DNA of 64,000 bases from Hyphomicrobiales bacterium (GTDB taxonomy: Bacteria > Pseudomonadota > Alphaproteobacteria > Rhizobiales > Rhizobiaceae): positions 1 through 64,000 of the forward strand of contig UCJA01000025.1 of NCBI GenBank assembly GCA_900472675.1, in the 5' to 3' direction. The notes beneath the pieces were generated by a model. The model was not told where the DNA came from and searched no databases. It saw only the letters and a program-made list of their open reading frames with translations. The translations under genes were made by a program, and so were the position numbers. Below are positions 1 through 9,366 of the stretch, one piece after another (the first letter of the stretch is position 1; the number at the start of each line of letters is the position of its first letter).

Positions 1-1113
<1,113 letters not shown>

Positions 1114-1142
1114 TCGATCGGCGAAGGCCTGAGAAAAGTTTT

Positions 1143-1169
1143 AAGCAAGCCGCCGCTGGTGGCTTGTTT
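1143..1169 (+). terminator. Terminator-like hairpin after tuf
   Basis: Inverted repeat AAGCAAGCC/GGCTTGTTT, extended inwards by three more pairs to a 3-base loop, with two G-U pairs. The right arm ends in TTT but there is no long T run, so it may be a weak terminator or a processing or 3'-end stabilising structure. Confidence 0.45.
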
Positions 1170-1281
1170 ATGACACAAAAATGTAGCAAATGGCGCGCGA
1201 GCGCAATTTGCTGCTGCGTCGCATTGCGTCGCAGTGGGATGCCTAGAACATGAAGGTGGGCTTTGGCCCGAAGAGTGGAAA

Positions 1282-1305
1282 GGGATGCTGGCTAACCGGC
1301 ATCCC
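1282..1305 (+). promoter_or_regulatory. Hairpin in the rpsJ leader
   Basis: GGGATGC pairs with GCATCCC, with three further inner pairs and a CTAA loop. A second stem, GAAAAAC/GTTTTTC, lies at 1345-1366 just before rpsJ. In E. coli the S10 leader is the target of L4-mediated control. Whether these hairpins play that part here is inference. Confidence 0.35.
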
Positions 1306-1403
1306 CTTCGATCTTTGAAACCGGTGGTCCACCTTTAGGAAAATGAAAAACCCGTGCCTGTTTTTCGGCGCGTGGCATAACAAGACAACAAGGATAATGT
1401 CGA

Positions 1404-1712
1404 ATGAACGGCCAAAATATCCGCATTCGCCTGAAGGCGTTCGACCACCGGATTCTCGACGCTTCTACGCGCGAGATCGTGTCGACGGCGAAGCGCACCG
1501 GCGCAAGCGTCCGGGGCCCCGTTCCGCTTCCGACTCGTATCGAGAAGTTTACGGTTAACCGGTCCCCCCACATCGACAAGAAGAGCCGCGAGCAGTTCGA
1601 GATGCGCACACATAAGCGCCTCCTGGACATCGTGGACCCAACCCCGCAGACGGTAGACGCGCTCATGAAGCTCGATCTCGCCGCTGGTGTTGATGTTGAG
1701 ATCAAGCTCTGA
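1404..1712 (+). CDS. rpsJ: 30S ribosomal protein S10
   Basis: Small-subunit protein of the 30S head, also the NusB partner in antitermination. The 102 residues match the usual S10 length, and the family features IRIRLKAFDH near the N-terminus and THKRLLDI near residue 70 are present. It heads the S10 block and is followed 82 bases later by rplC. The ATG start gives a canonical N-terminus; the ATG-like triplet at 1343 is out of frame. Transcription probably begins in the long tuf-rpsJ gap. Confidence 0.97.
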   Translation: MNGQNIRIRLKAFDHRILDASTREIVSTAKRTGASVRGPVPLPTRIEKFTVNRSPHIDKKSREQFEMRTHKRLLDIVDPTPQTVDALMKLDLAAGVDVEIKL

Positions 1713-1794
1713 AACTTCGGTTTCGGGCTGAGTGAAGCAAGAGGCATGCAGGGGCTACACGCTCCGACAAGCTACTCTGGGAAGGATTGAACCG

Positions 1795-2436
1795 ATGCGT
1801 TCGGGTGTAATTGCACAGAAAGTGGGAATGACCCGCGTCTATAATGACGCTGGCGAGCATATCCCTGTCACAGTTTTGAGACTGGAAAACTGCCAGGTCG
1901 TCGCTCATCGCACCGTCGACAAGAATGGCTACACAGCTATTCAGTTGGGTGCGGGCACGGCCAAGGTAAAGAACACCTCCAAGGCCATGCGCGGCAACTT
2001 CGCGATCGCCAATGTCGAACCGAAGGCGAAGCTCGTTGAGTTCCGCGTTTCGGAAGACAACCTTATCGATGTCGGCACCGAACTGAAGGCAGGCCATTTT
2101 GAACCCGGCCAGCTGGTCGACGTAACCGGCACCTCGATCGGTAAGGGTTTTGCCGGCGCTATGAAGCGTCATAACTTCGGTGGTCTGCGCGCCACGCACG
2201 GCGTGTCCGTGTCGCACCGTTCGCATGGTTCTACCGGTAACAACCAGGATCCAGGCAAGGTCTGGAAGGGGAAGCGCATGGCTGGTCATATGGGCCAGAC
2301 TCGCGTAACGACCCAGAACCTGGAAATCGTCTCCACCGACGAAAACCGCGGCCTGATTCTCGTCAAGGGAGCCGTACCCGGTTCCAAGGGCGCGTGGATC
2401 GTCGTTCGCGATGCCGTCAAGTCGGCCGCGAAGTAA
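1795..2436 (+). CDS. rplC: 50S ribosomal protein L3
   Basis: Large-subunit protein that helps nucleate 50S assembly near the peptidyl transferase centre. The frame is open from 1732, but the ATG at 1795 follows a GGGAAGG-type ribosome binding site and gives the standard N-terminus MRSGVIAQKVGMTR (213 residues). The conserved loop with GNNQDPG, whose glutamine is methylated by PrmB in E. coli, is present around residue 150. It is 13 bases upstream of rplD in the S10 operon order. Confidence 0.97.
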   Translation: MRSGVIAQKVGMTRVYNDAGEHIPVTVLRLENCQVVAHRTVDKNGYTAIQLGAGTAKVKNTSKAMRGNFAIANVEPKAKLVEFRVSEDNLIDVGTELKAGHFEPGQLVDVTGTSIGKGFAGAMKRHNFGGLRATHGVSVSHRSHGSTGNNQDPGKVWKGKRMAGHMGQTRVTTQNLEIVSTDENRGLILVKGAVPGSKGAWIVVRDAVKSAAK

Positions 2437-2449
2437 GGGAGCCAAGCAC

Positions 2450-3070
2450 ATGGAATTCAACGTCAAGACCCTCGAGGGAAAAGACGCCGGCACGGTAGCC
2501 CTGTCGGACGCGATTTTCGGCCTCGACCCCCGCGAGGATATCCTCGCCCGCATGGTGCGCTACCAGCTCGCTAAGCGGCAGCAGGGCACGCACAAGACCA
2601 AGACCCGTGCCGAAGTTTCGCGCACCGGTGCCAAGATGTACAAGCAGAAGGGTACGGGCCGCGCTCGTCACCATTCCGCACGCGCTCCGCAGTTCCGCGG
2701 CGGCGGCAAGGCCCACGGCCCGGTCGTCCGCAGCCACGAGCATGACCTTCCCAAGAAGGTTCGCGCTCTCGCTCTCCGTCACGCCCTGTCTGCAAAGATG
2801 AAGGCATCCGACCTGATCATCATCGACGATCTGGTTGCGACGGAAGCAAAGACCAAGCTGCTGGTTGGCACGTTCGCTTCGCTTGGCCTGACCAATGCGC
2901 TCGTGATCGGTGGTGCCGAACTCGACAGCAACTTCAAGCTCGCAGCCCAGAACATCCCGAACGTCGATGTTCTCCCGGTTCAGGGCATCAATGTTTATGA
3001 CATCCTGCGTCGCGGCAAGCTCGTCCTGTCCAAGGCTGCGGTTGAAGCTCTAGAGGAGCGTTTCAAGTGA
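2450..3070 (+). CDS. rplD: 50S ribosomal protein L4
   Basis: Binds 23S rRNA with an extended loop lining the peptide exit tunnel; in E. coli it also represses the S10 operon. ATG 2450 follows a GGGAG site and gives 206 residues starting MEFNVKTLEG. The basic loop around residues 45-95 (KQKGTGRARH, QFRGGG) is clear. Its TGA overlaps the GTG start of rplW by 4 bases, implying translational coupling. Whether L4 autoregulation exists in this organism cannot be read from the sequence. Confidence 0.97.
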   Translation: MEFNVKTLEGKDAGTVALSDAIFGLDPREDILARMVRYQLAKRQQGTHKTKTRAEVSRTGAKMYKQKGTGRARHHSARAPQFRGGGKAHGPVVRSHEHDLPKKVRALALRHALSAKMKASDLIIIDDLVATEAKTKLLVGTFASLGLTNALVIGGAELDSNFKLAAQNIPNVDVLPVQGINVYDILRRGKLVLSKAAVEALEERFK

Positions 3071-3360
3071 CAGATATTCGCCACTACGATGTGATCTTGT
3101 CTCCCTCGATCACCGAAAAGTCGACCCTGCTCTCCGAACAGAACCAGGTCGTCTTCAACGTCGCCAAGGACGCTTCCAAGCCTGAAATCAAGGCTGCCGT
3201 GGAAGCTCTCTTCGGCGTCAAGGTCAAGGCCGTGAACACTCTCGTCCGTCTGGGCAAGACCAAGCGGTTCCGCGGCTTCATCGGCAAGCAGAAGGACGTC
3301 AAGAAGGCGATCGTCACGCTTGCCGAAGGTCAGTCCATCGACGTGTCGACGGGCGTCTGA
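3067..3360 (+). CDS. rplW: 50S ribosomal protein L23
   Basis: Large-subunit protein at the tunnel exit, the docking site for trigger factor and SRP. 97 residues, the normal bacterial length, with the typical SPSITEKSTLL start of the L23 fold and the loop around KRFRGF. It starts at GTG inside the last codons of rplD (4-base GTGA overlap), so translation is probably coupled to L4. rplB follows after 17 bases. Confidence 0.96.
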   Translation: MTDIRHYDVILSPSITEKSTLLSEQNQVVFNVAKDASKPEIKAAVEALFGVKVKAVNTLVRLGKTKRFRGFIGKQKDVKKAIVTLAEGQSIDVSTGV

Positions 3361-3377
3361 GGTAGGGAAGAAGAACA

Positions 3378-4211
3378 ATGGCACTGAAAAGCTACAATCC
3401 GACGACCCCGAGCCAGCGTCAGCTGGTCATCGTTGATCGTTCCGGCCTCTGGAAGGGCAAGCCTGTCAAGGCGCTCACCGAGGGTATCCACTCCAAGGGC
3501 GGCCGCAACAACCTCGGTCGTATCACCGTCCGCTATCAGGGTGGTGGTCACAAGCGGACCTACCGTCTGGTGGACTTCAAGCGTCGCAAGTTCGACGTTG
3601 AAGGCACCGTCGAGCGTCTGGAATACGATCCGAACCGCTCGGCCTTCATCGCTCTCGTGACCTACACGGACGGCGAACAGGCCTACATCCTCGCACCGCA
3701 GCGCCTTGCTGCCGGCGACAAGGTCATCGCCTCTGAAAAGGCCGTTGACGTGAAGCCCGGCAACACCATGCCGCTGCAGTATATCCCGGTTGGCTCCATC
3801 GTCCACAACGTGGAAATGAAGCCTGCCAAGGGTGGCCAGATGGCACGTTCGGCCGGCACCTACGTGCAGCTGGTCGGTCGTGACCAGGGCATGGCAATCC
3901 TGCGCCTGAACTCGGGTGAACAGCGTCTCGTGCACGGCTCCTGCCTTGCAAGCATCGGCGCCGTCTCCAACCCGGATCACGGCAACATCAACGATGGCAA
4001 GGCCGGTCGCTCCGTGTGGCGCGGCAAGCGCCCGCACGTTCGCGGCGTCGTCATGAACCCGGTCGACCACCCGCACGGTGGTGGTGAAGGCCGAACCTCT
4101 GGTGGTCGCCATCCGGTGACCCCGTGGGGCAAGCCCACCAAGGGCAAGCGCACGCGTTCGAACAAGTCCACGGACAAGTTCATCATGCGCTCGCGCCACG
4201 TCAAGAAGTAA
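3378..4211 (+). CDS. rplB: 50S ribosomal protein L2
   Basis: One of the oldest ribosomal proteins, required for subunit joining and peptidyl transferase activity. 277 residues. The hallmark C-terminal segment with NPVDHPHGGGEGR, followed by GRHPVTPWG, contains the conserved histidine linked to activity in E. coli. An AGGGAAGAAG stretch provides the ribosome binding site before ATG 3378. rpsS follows 17 bases later. Confidence 0.98.
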   Translation: MALKSYNPTTPSQRQLVIVDRSGLWKGKPVKALTEGIHSKGGRNNLGRITVRYQGGGHKRTYRLVDFKRRKFDVEGTVERLEYDPNRSAFIALVTYTDGEQAYILAPQRLAAGDKVIASEKAVDVKPGNTMPLQYIPVGSIVHNVEMKPAKGGQMARSAGTYVQLVGRDQGMAILRLNSGEQRLVHGSCLASIGAVSNPDHGNINDGKAGRSVWRGKRPHVRGVVMNPVDHPHGGGEGRTSGGRHPVTPWGKPTKGKRTRSNKSTDKFIMRSRHVKK

Positions 4212-4228
4212 GGGAAGGAAGTCGTTCA

Positions 4229-4507
4229 ATGGCTCGTTCAGTATGGAAAGGTCCGTTTGTTGACGGCTATCTTCTCAAGAAGGCTGAGAAGGTACGCGAA
4301 GGCGGACGCAGTGAAGTGATCAAGATGTGGAGCCGTCGCTCCACCATCTTGCCGCAGTTCGTTGGTCTGACGTTTGGCGTCTACAACGGCAACAAGCACA
4401 TTCCGGTCAATGTCAATGAAGACATGGTCGGACACAAGTTCGGTGAATTCGCTCCCACCCGGACCTACTACGGTCACGGCGCGGACAAGAAGGCGAAGAG
4501 GAAGTAA
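4229..4507 (+). CDS. rpsS: 30S ribosomal protein S19
   Basis: 30S head protein that contacts S13 and the A-site region. The frame extends upstream into rplB, but ATG 4229, preceded by AGGGAAGGAAG, gives the canonical 92-residue protein beginning MARSVWKGPF and holding the HVGHKFGEF-like and TRTY segments expected near the C-terminus. rplV starts only 2 bases after the stop. Confidence 0.97.
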   Translation: MARSVWKGPFVDGYLLKKAEKVREGGRSEVIKMWSRRSTILPQFVGLTFGVYNGNKHIPVNVNEDMVGHKFGEFAPTRTYYGHGADKKAKRK

Positions 4508-4509
4508 TC

Positions 4510-4899
4510 ATGGCCAAGGCAAAGACCGAACGCCGGCTGAAGGACAATGAGGCGCAGGCAGTAGCCCGCACACTCCGCGTCAGCCCGCAGAAGCTGAACC
4601 TGGTTGCCGCCATGATCCGCGGCAAGAAGGTCGAACGCGCTCTTGCGGAGCTCGAATTCTCCCGCAAGCGCATCGCAGGCACGGTGAAGAAGACTCTCGA
4701 GTCTGCTATCGCCAACGCCGAGAACAACCATGACCTCGACGTCGACAGCCTGATCGTCTCGGAAGCCTACGTCGGCAAGTCGATCGTGATGAAGCGTTTC
4801 CACGCTCGTGGCCGCGGCCGCGCATCGCGCATCGAAAAGCCGTTCTCGCACCTGACGATCGTTGTCCGCGAAGTCGAGGAAAAAGGGGAGGCTGCATAA
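4510..4899 (+). CDS. rplV: 50S ribosomal protein L22
   Basis: Lines the peptide exit tunnel with a beta-hairpin, the site of macrolide-resistance changes in other bacteria. 129 residues with the conserved RVSPQKLNLVA core near residue 25 and the GRGRASRI hairpin near residue 100. The last A of its TAA stop is also the first base of the rpsC ATG, so the two are tightly coupled. Confidence 0.97.
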   Translation: MAKAKTERRLKDNEAQAVARTLRVSPQKLNLVAAMIRGKKVERALAELEFSRKRIAGTVKKTLESAIANAENNHDLDVDSLIVSEAYVGKSIVMKRFHARGRGRASRIEKPFSHLTIVVREVEEKGEAA

Positions 4900-5639
4900 T
4901 GGGCCAGAAAATCAATCCAATCGGCTTCCGCCTCGGCATCAACCGTACCTGGGATAGCCGTTGGTTCGCCGACAATGCCGAATACGGTCAGCTCCTTCAT
5001 GAGGACCTGAAGATCCGTGCTTACCTGATGGGTGAGCTGAAGCAGGCTGGTATCGCCAAGGTGGTCATCGAGCGTCCGCACAAGAAGTGCCGCGTCACGA
5101 TCCACTCGGCTCGCCCGGGCCTGATCATCGGCAAGAAGGGCGCTGACATCGAGAAGCTTCGCAAGAAGATCTCGACCATGACGCGCTCGGAAACGCACCT
5201 CAACATCGTTGAAGTGCGCAAGCCGGAAGTCGACGCAACCCTGGTTGCTCAGTCGATCGCCCAGCAGCTCGAGCGTCGCGTGGCTTTCCGCCGCGCCATG
5301 AAGCGCGCTGTTCAGTCGGCCATGCGTCTTGGCGCCGAAGGCATCAAGATCACCTGCGCCGGCCGTCTCGGTGGTGCTGAAATCGCACGTACGGAATGGT
5401 ACCGCGAAGGTCGCGTTCCGCTTCACACGCTGCGCGCCGACATCGACTACGGGACGGCGGAAGCCGAAACCGCATTCGGTATCTGCGGCATCAAGGTTTG
5501 GATCTTCAAGGGCGAAATCCTTGAACACGATCCGATGGCTTCGGAACGTCGCGCGCTGGAAGGCGATGCGCAGGGTCCGGCAAGCCGTGGTGACCGTGGC
5601 GATCGTGGCGACCGTCGTCGCGAACGCGAAAACGCTTGA
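4899..5639 (+). CDS. rpsC: 30S ribosomal protein S3
   Basis: mRNA-entry-tunnel protein of the 30S subunit with helicase-related roles. 246 residues: N-terminal KH type II domain with the GxxG loop (LIIGKKGADI, near residue 75), then the C-terminal S3 domain. The last 20 residues form a charged tail of repeated GDRGD/RRRE units, longer than E. coli S3 (233 residues); a low-complexity tail of this kind is common in alphaproteobacteria. rplP follows after 38 bases. Confidence 0.97.
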   Translation: MGQKINPIGFRLGINRTWDSRWFADNAEYGQLLHEDLKIRAYLMGELKQAGIAKVVIERPHKKCRVTIHSARPGLIIGKKGADIEKLRKKISTMTRSETHLNIVEVRKPEVDATLVAQSIAQQLERRVAFRRAMKRAVQSAMRLGAEGIKITCAGRLGGAEIARTEWYREGRVPLHTLRADIDYGTAEAETAFGICGIKVWIFKGEILEHDPMASERRALEGDAQGPASRGDRGDRGDRRRERENA

Positions 5640-5677
5640 TTAACGCTGGCGAAAGATAAGCTCGGAGAAGTAATAAA

Positions 5678-6091
5678 ATGTTGCAGCCAAAGCGTACCAA
5701 GTACCGCAAGCAGTTCAAGGGGCGCATCAAGGGCGTCGCCAAGGGCGGCTTCGACCTGGCCTTCGGCGAATTCGGCCTGAAGTCTCAGGAGCCGAACCGC
5801 GTCAACGCTCGCGAGATCGAGGCGGCCCGCCGCGCGATCACCCGTCACATGAAGCGCGCCGGTCGCGTTTGGATCCGCGTCTTCCCAGACGTTCCGGTCA
5901 CCAAGAAGCCGACCGAAGTGCGCATGGGTAAGGGTAAGGGCGGCGTTGAATACTGGGCATGCAAGGTCAAGCCCGGCCGTGTGATGTTCGAGATCGACGG
6001 TGTTCCGGAGGAGCTCGCCCGCGAGGCGCTTCGCCTCGGTGCAGCCAAGCTCTCGGTCAAGACGCGCTTTGTACAGCGCATCGCAGAGTAA
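5678..6091 (+). CDS. rplP: 50S ribosomal protein L16
   Basis: Organises the A-tRNA binding region of the 50S subunit. 137 residues starting MLQPKRTKYRKQFKGR, the family hallmark, with the GKGKGGVEYW segment around residue 85. Preceded by a CGGAGAAG ribosome binding site. It is followed 12 bases later by rpmC in the usual S10-operon order. Confidence 0.97.
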   Translation: MLQPKRTKYRKQFKGRIKGVAKGGFDLAFGEFGLKSQEPNRVNAREIEAARRAITRHMKRAGRVWIRVFPDVPVTKKPTEVRMGKGKGGVEYWACKVKPGRVMFEIDGVPEELAREALRLGAAKLSVKTRFVQRIAE

Positions 6092-6103
6092 GGAGAAGGC
6101 ACC

Positions 6104-6304
6104 ATGAAAGCCGAAGACGTACGCGGCCTCACGGCCGACCAGCTCAAGGACAAGCTTGCGGATCTGAAGAAAGAGCAGTTCAACCTGCGCTTCCAGAAGG
6201 CCACCGGACAGCTTGAAAAGTCCTCGCGCGTCAACGAAGTCCGCAAGGACATCGCCCGCGTGAAAACCATTGCCCGCCAGAAGGCGGCAGAAGCCAAGGC
6301 CTAA
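6104..6304 (+). CDS. rpmC: 50S ribosomal protein L29
   Basis: Small helical-hairpin protein near the tunnel exit, next to L23. 66 residues with the typical LKKEQFNLRFQKATGQL helix and the following NEVRKDIARVKT helix. AAGGAGAAG precedes the ATG. Gaps of 12 bases on both sides place it firmly in the S10 operon. Confidence 0.96.
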   Translation: MKAEDVRGLTADQLKDKLADLKKEQFNLRFQKATGQLEKSSRVNEVRKDIARVKTIARQKAAEAKA

Positions 6305-6316
6305 AGGAAGAACAAT

Positions 6317-6553
6317 ATGCCGAAACGCATTCTGCAGGGCGTAGTCGTTTCCGACAAGAACGAGAAGACCGTTGTTGTCCGCGTCGAGCGCCGCTTCGCT
6401 CACCCGCTGCTTCAAAAGACGGTTCGCCGTTCCAAGAAGTACAAGGCACATGATGAAGCCAACCAGTTCAAGGTTGGTGACGTCGTTTCCATTCAGGAAT
6501 GTGCTCCGATTTCTAAAGACAAGACCTGGACGGTTATCTCCGCCCAGGCCTAA
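6317..6553 (+). CDS. rpsQ: 30S ribosomal protein S17
   Basis: Early 16S rRNA-binding assembly protein with an OB fold. 78 residues, with the family motifs GVVVSDKNEKTVVV near the N-terminus and RSKKYKAHDE in the middle. It is the last gene of the S10 block; a 233-base gap with two hairpins separates it from rplN, the same boundary at which the E. coli S10 and spc operons divide. Confidence 0.97.
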   Translation: MPKRILQGVVVSDKNEKTVVVRVERRFAHPLLQKTVRRSKKYKAHDEANQFKVGDVVSIQECAPISKDKTWTVISAQA

Positions 6554-6568
6554 AATGCTTCGGATTTC

Positions 6569-6592
6569 GTGCCAGGCCCTTGCGTCTGGCAC
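6569..6592 (+). promoter_or_regulatory. Perfect stem-loop after rpsQ
   Basis: GTGCCAG and CTGGCAC form a perfect 7-bp stem with a 10-base loop, 16 bases after the rpsQ stop. There is no T run, so it is more likely a 3'-end stabilising or processing structure placed ahead of the terminator-like hairpin at 6623. Confidence 0.4.
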
Positions 6593-6622
6593 AGAATCCT
6601 GTAAGAAGCACGCCACTGGCGC

Positions 6623-6655
6623 AGGACGCTCGGCAACGAGCGTTCTTTTGCTTTG
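6623..6655 (+). terminator. Terminator-like GNRA hairpin between S10 and spc blocks
   Basis: A 10-bp stem (AGGACGCTCG with CGAGCGTTCT, one G-U pair) closed by a GCAA tetraloop and followed by the T-rich tract TTTGCTTT. This is a good intrinsic-terminator shape and sits at the rpsQ/rplN boundary where E. coli also divides its operons. Confidence 0.6.
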
Positions 6656-6735
6656 AGCGCAGGGAAGGTCCCCATCGGGAAACCACCTTGGCAAGATCCA
6701 CCCCGCGCACATCGAAATTCTGTTCATTGCCGGCA

Positions 6736-6755
6736 CCGCGCGCATCTGCGTGCGG
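6736..6755 (+). promoter_or_regulatory. Hairpin in the rplN leader
   Basis: CCGCGCGCA and TGCGTGCGG form a near-perfect stem (one G-T pair, minimal loop) 31 bases before the rplN ATG. It could influence translation initiation of rplN or be a ribosomal-protein binding site; no sequence match to a known site is claimed. Confidence 0.25.
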
Positions 6756-6786
6756 GCGCGCCGGTCATTAGAAAAGGCGACCTGAC

Positions 6787-7155
6787 ATGATTCAGATGCA
6801 AACAAACCTCGACGTGGCGGATAATTCCGGCGCACGTCGTGTAATGTGCATCAAGGTGCTGGGCGGCTCCAAGCGCAAGTACGCTTCGGTCGGCGACGTT
6901 ATCGTCGTTTCGATCAAGGAAGCTATTCCGCGCGGCCGCGTCAAGAAGGGTGATGTGATGAAGGCGGTGGTTGTGCGTACCGCCAAGGACATCCGTCGCT
7001 CGGACGGCAGCGTCATCCGCTTCGATAACAACGCAGCGGTGCTTATCGACAACAAGAAAGAGCCTATCGGCACCCGTATCTTCGGACCGGTTCCGCGCGA
7101 GCTTCGCGCCAAGAACCACATGAAGATCATCTCGCTGGCTCCGGAAGTACTGTAA
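6787..7155 (+). CDS. rplN: 50S ribosomal protein L14
   Basis: Intersubunit-bridge protein and docking site of the silencing factor RsfS. 122 residues beginning MIQMQTNLDVADNSGAR, the L14 signature, and ending in the usual LAPEVL. First gene of the spc block after a 233-base gap, so it is likely to have its own promoter within 6660-6780. rplX follows after 14 bases. Confidence 0.98.
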   Translation: MIQMQTNLDVADNSGARRVMCIKVLGGSKRKYASVGDVIVVSIKEAIPRGRVKKGDVMKAVVVRTAKDIRRSDGSVIRFDNNAAVLIDNKKEPIGTRIFGPVPRELRAKNHMKIISLAPEVL

Positions 7156-7169
7156 GAGGAGCCGGATAG

Positions 7170-7478
7170 ATGCAAAATATCAAGAAGGGCGACAACGTCG
7201 TCGTACTGGCCGGCAAAGACAAGGGCCGCACCGGTGAAGTGATGCAGGTCATGCCAAAGGAGGACCGTGCGTTCGTCCGTGGCATCAACATGGTGAAGCG
7301 CCATCAGCGTCAGTCTCAGACGCAGGAAGCGGGCATCATCAACAAGGAAGCCTCCATTCACCTGTCCAACATCGCTATTGTCGCAAAGGACGGTAAGCCG
7401 ACCCGCGTCGGCATCCAGGTTGTTGATGGCAAGAAGGTGCGTGTAGCGAAGCGTACGGGAGATGTGATCGATGGCTGA
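7170..7478 (+). CDS. rplX: 50S ribosomal protein L24
   Basis: Assembly initiator protein near the tunnel exit, with a KOW motif at the N-terminus (KKGDNVVVLAGKDKGRTGEV, residues 4-23). 102 residues. Its 3' end overlaps rplE by 8 bases, implying coupled translation with L5. Confidence 0.97.
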   Translation: MQNIKKGDNVVVLAGKDKGRTGEVMQVMPKEDRAFVRGINMVKRHQRQSQTQEAGIINKEASIHLSNIAIVAKDGKPTRVGIQVVDGKKVRVAKRTGDVIDG

Positions 7479-8028
7479 GGCAAAATATGAGCCGCGGCTC
7501 AAGGCGGAATACTACGCCCGCGTCCGCGACGTGATGAAGGAAAAGTTCGCTTACGCGAACGAGATGCAGATCCCCAAGCTGGACAAGATCGTCATCAACA
7601 TGGGTGTGGGCGAGGCGACAGCCGACTCCAAGAAGCCCACGGTTGCTGCTGCCGATCTGGCTGCCATCGCCGGTCAGAAGCCGGTCATCACCAAGGCCCG
7701 CAACTCCATCGCTGGCTTCAAGGTCCGCGAATTCATGCCGATCGGCGCGAAGGTTACCCTGCGCGGCGCCCGCATGTACGAGTTTATGGATCGACTGATC
7801 AACATCGCGCTTCCGCGCGTTCGCGACTTTCGCGGTCTGAACCCGAAGAGCTTTGACGGCCGTGGCAACTTCGCCATGGGCATCAAGGAACATATTGTGT
7901 TCCCGGAAATCAACTACGACAAGGTTGATCAGATGTGGGGCATGGACATCATCGTTTGCACGACGGCGAACAACGACGACGAAGCTCGGGCTCTTCTGAC
8001 AGAGTTCAACTTCCCGTTCCGTCAGTAA
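7471..8028 (+). CDS. rplE: 50S ribosomal protein L5
   Basis: Central-protuberance protein that binds 5S rRNA and contacts the P-site tRNA. 185 residues, with KIVINMGVGEA near residue 35, GLRGARMYEF-type sequence near residue 90 and NYDKVDQMWGMDI near the C-terminus. It starts inside the end of rplX and is followed 33 bases later by rpsN. Confidence 0.97.
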   Translation: MAEAKYEPRLKAEYYARVRDVMKEKFAYANEMQIPKLDKIVINMGVGEATADSKKPTVAAADLAAIAGQKPVITKARNSIAGFKVREFMPIGAKVTLRGARMYEFMDRLINIALPRVRDFRGLNPKSFDGRGNFAMGIKEHIVFPEINYDKVDQMWGMDIIVCTTANNDDEARALLTEFNFPFRQ

Positions 8029-8061
8029 CCGTAACGACGAGCGTTAAGAAGGAACTCCGAT

Positions 8062-8367
8062 ATGGCGAAGACCAGCGCAGTTGAAAAGAACAAGCGCCGC
8101 CGCAAGACCGTCGCCGACCAGGCCGCCAAGCGCGCTGTCCTGAAGGCGACCATCATGAACCAGGAACTGCCCATCGAAGAGCGGTTCAAGGCCACACTGA
8201 AGCTCGCATCGCTGTCGCGCGACGGCTCGAAGACGCGTATCCGCAATCGTTGCCAGGTTACCGGTCGTCCCCGTGCGTTTTACCGCAAGCTCGGGATGTC
8301 GCGTATCGCGCTTCGTGAGTTGGGTAATTCCGGCAAGGTGCCGGGTATCGTCAAGTCGAGCTGGTAA
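8062..8367 (+). CDS. rpsN: 30S ribosomal protein S14
   Basis: 30S head protein. 101 residues, the long type. The C-terminal core NRCQVTGRPRAFYRKLGMSR lacks the paired CxxC motifs of the zinc-binding short form, so this is the zinc-independent version typical of proteobacteria. AAGGAACTCC precedes ATG 8062. rpsH is 12 bases downstream. Confidence 0.97.
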   Translation: MAKTSAVEKNKRRRKTVADQAAKRAVLKATIMNQELPIEERFKATLKLASLSRDGSKTRIRNRCQVTGRPRAFYRKLGMSRIALRELGNSGKVPGIVKSSW

Positions 8368-8379
8368 GGAGATCGTTAG

Positions 8380-8778
8380 ATGACCATGACTGATCCCTTG
8401 GGCGATATGCTCACACGCATCCGCAATGGCGCAGCCCGCCGCAAGACAAGCGTAACAACGCCAGCTTCCAAGCTGCGTGCACGCGTTCTCGACGTCTTGC
8501 AGTCGGAAGGCTACATCCGCGGTTATTCTGAAATTGATTTTGGTGACGGCAAGTCCGAGATCGAAATCGAACTGAAGTACTACGAAGGCGCGTCCGTGAT
8601 CCGTAAGATCGGCCGCGTGTCCAAGCCGGGCCGCCGGGTCTATGTCTCGGTAAAGTCCATTCCGCAGGTCGCGAACGGCCTCGGCATCACCATCCTTTCG
8701 ACACCGAAGGGCGTGATGGCCGATCACCAGGCTCGTGAACAGAACGTTGGCGGCGAGGTTCTCTGCTCGGTCTTCTAA
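8380..8778 (+). CDS. rpsH: 30S ribosomal protein S8
   Basis: Central-domain 16S rRNA-binding protein; in E. coli it represses the spc operon. 132 residues from ATG 8380 (MTMTDPLGDM); a second ATG two codons later is an alternative start with little effect. The C-terminal STPKGVMADHQAR and the final LCSVF fit the family. AAGGAG precedes the gene. Confidence 0.97.
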   Translation: MTMTDPLGDMLTRIRNGAARRKTSVTTPASKLRARVLDVLQSEGYIRGYSEIDFGDGKSEIEIELKYYEGASVIRKIGRVSKPGRRVYVSVKSIPQVANGLGITILSTPKGVMADHQAREQNVGGEVLCSVF

Positions 8779-8820
8779 GCCGGGTAGGGGAACTCCATAG
8801 CGAACAGACAGGATTGAAAC

Positions 8821-9354
8821 ATGTCTCGTATCGGTAAAAAGCCCGTTCAGGTTCCTGCAGGAGTCACGGCCTCGGTTGATGGCCAGACAGTGATTGCAAA
8901 GGGCCCGAAGGGCGAGCTGGTCTTCGTTGCTAACGACGAAGTAAAGCTTGAATTCAAGGACAACGCCGTATCCGTCACGCCTGCCAACGATGGCAAGGAT
9001 GCTCGGTCGAAGTGGGGCATGTCCCGCACGATGATCGAAAACATCTTCAAGGGTGTGAAGGACGGCTACGAGCGGAAGCTCGAGATCAACGGCGTTGGTT
9101 ACCGCGCGGCCTTGCAGGGCAAGAACCTGCAGCTGCAGCTCGGTTTCAGCCACGACGTGGTCTATGAGCCGCCGCAGGGTATTACGATTGCCGTTCCCAA
9201 GCCGACGGAAATCGTCGTGACCGGCATTAGTAAGCAGCAGGTCGGTCAGGTTGCCGCGGAAATCCGCGACTACCGCGGTCCGGAGCCCTACAAGGGCAAA
9301 GGCGTCAAGTACGCTGAGGAACGGATCGTCCGCAAGGAAGGCAAGAAGAAGTAA
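8821..9354 (+). CDS. rplF: 50S ribosomal protein L6
   Basis: Protein at the base of the L7/L12 stalk near the GTPase centre. 177 residues in two similar domains; MSRIGKKPV at the start and the C-terminal PEPYKGKGVKYAEE with KEGKKK are family hallmarks. 42 bases after rpsH, 12 before rplR. Confidence 0.98.
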   Translation: MSRIGKKPVQVPAGVTASVDGQTVIAKGPKGELVFVANDEVKLEFKDNAVSVTPANDGKDARSKWGMSRTMIENIFKGVKDGYERKLEINGVGYRAALQGKNLQLQLGFSHDVVYEPPQGITIAVPKPTEIVVTGISKQQVGQVAAEIRDYRGPEPYKGKGVKYAEERIVRKEGKKK

Positions 9355-9366
9355 GGATCACGCGAT

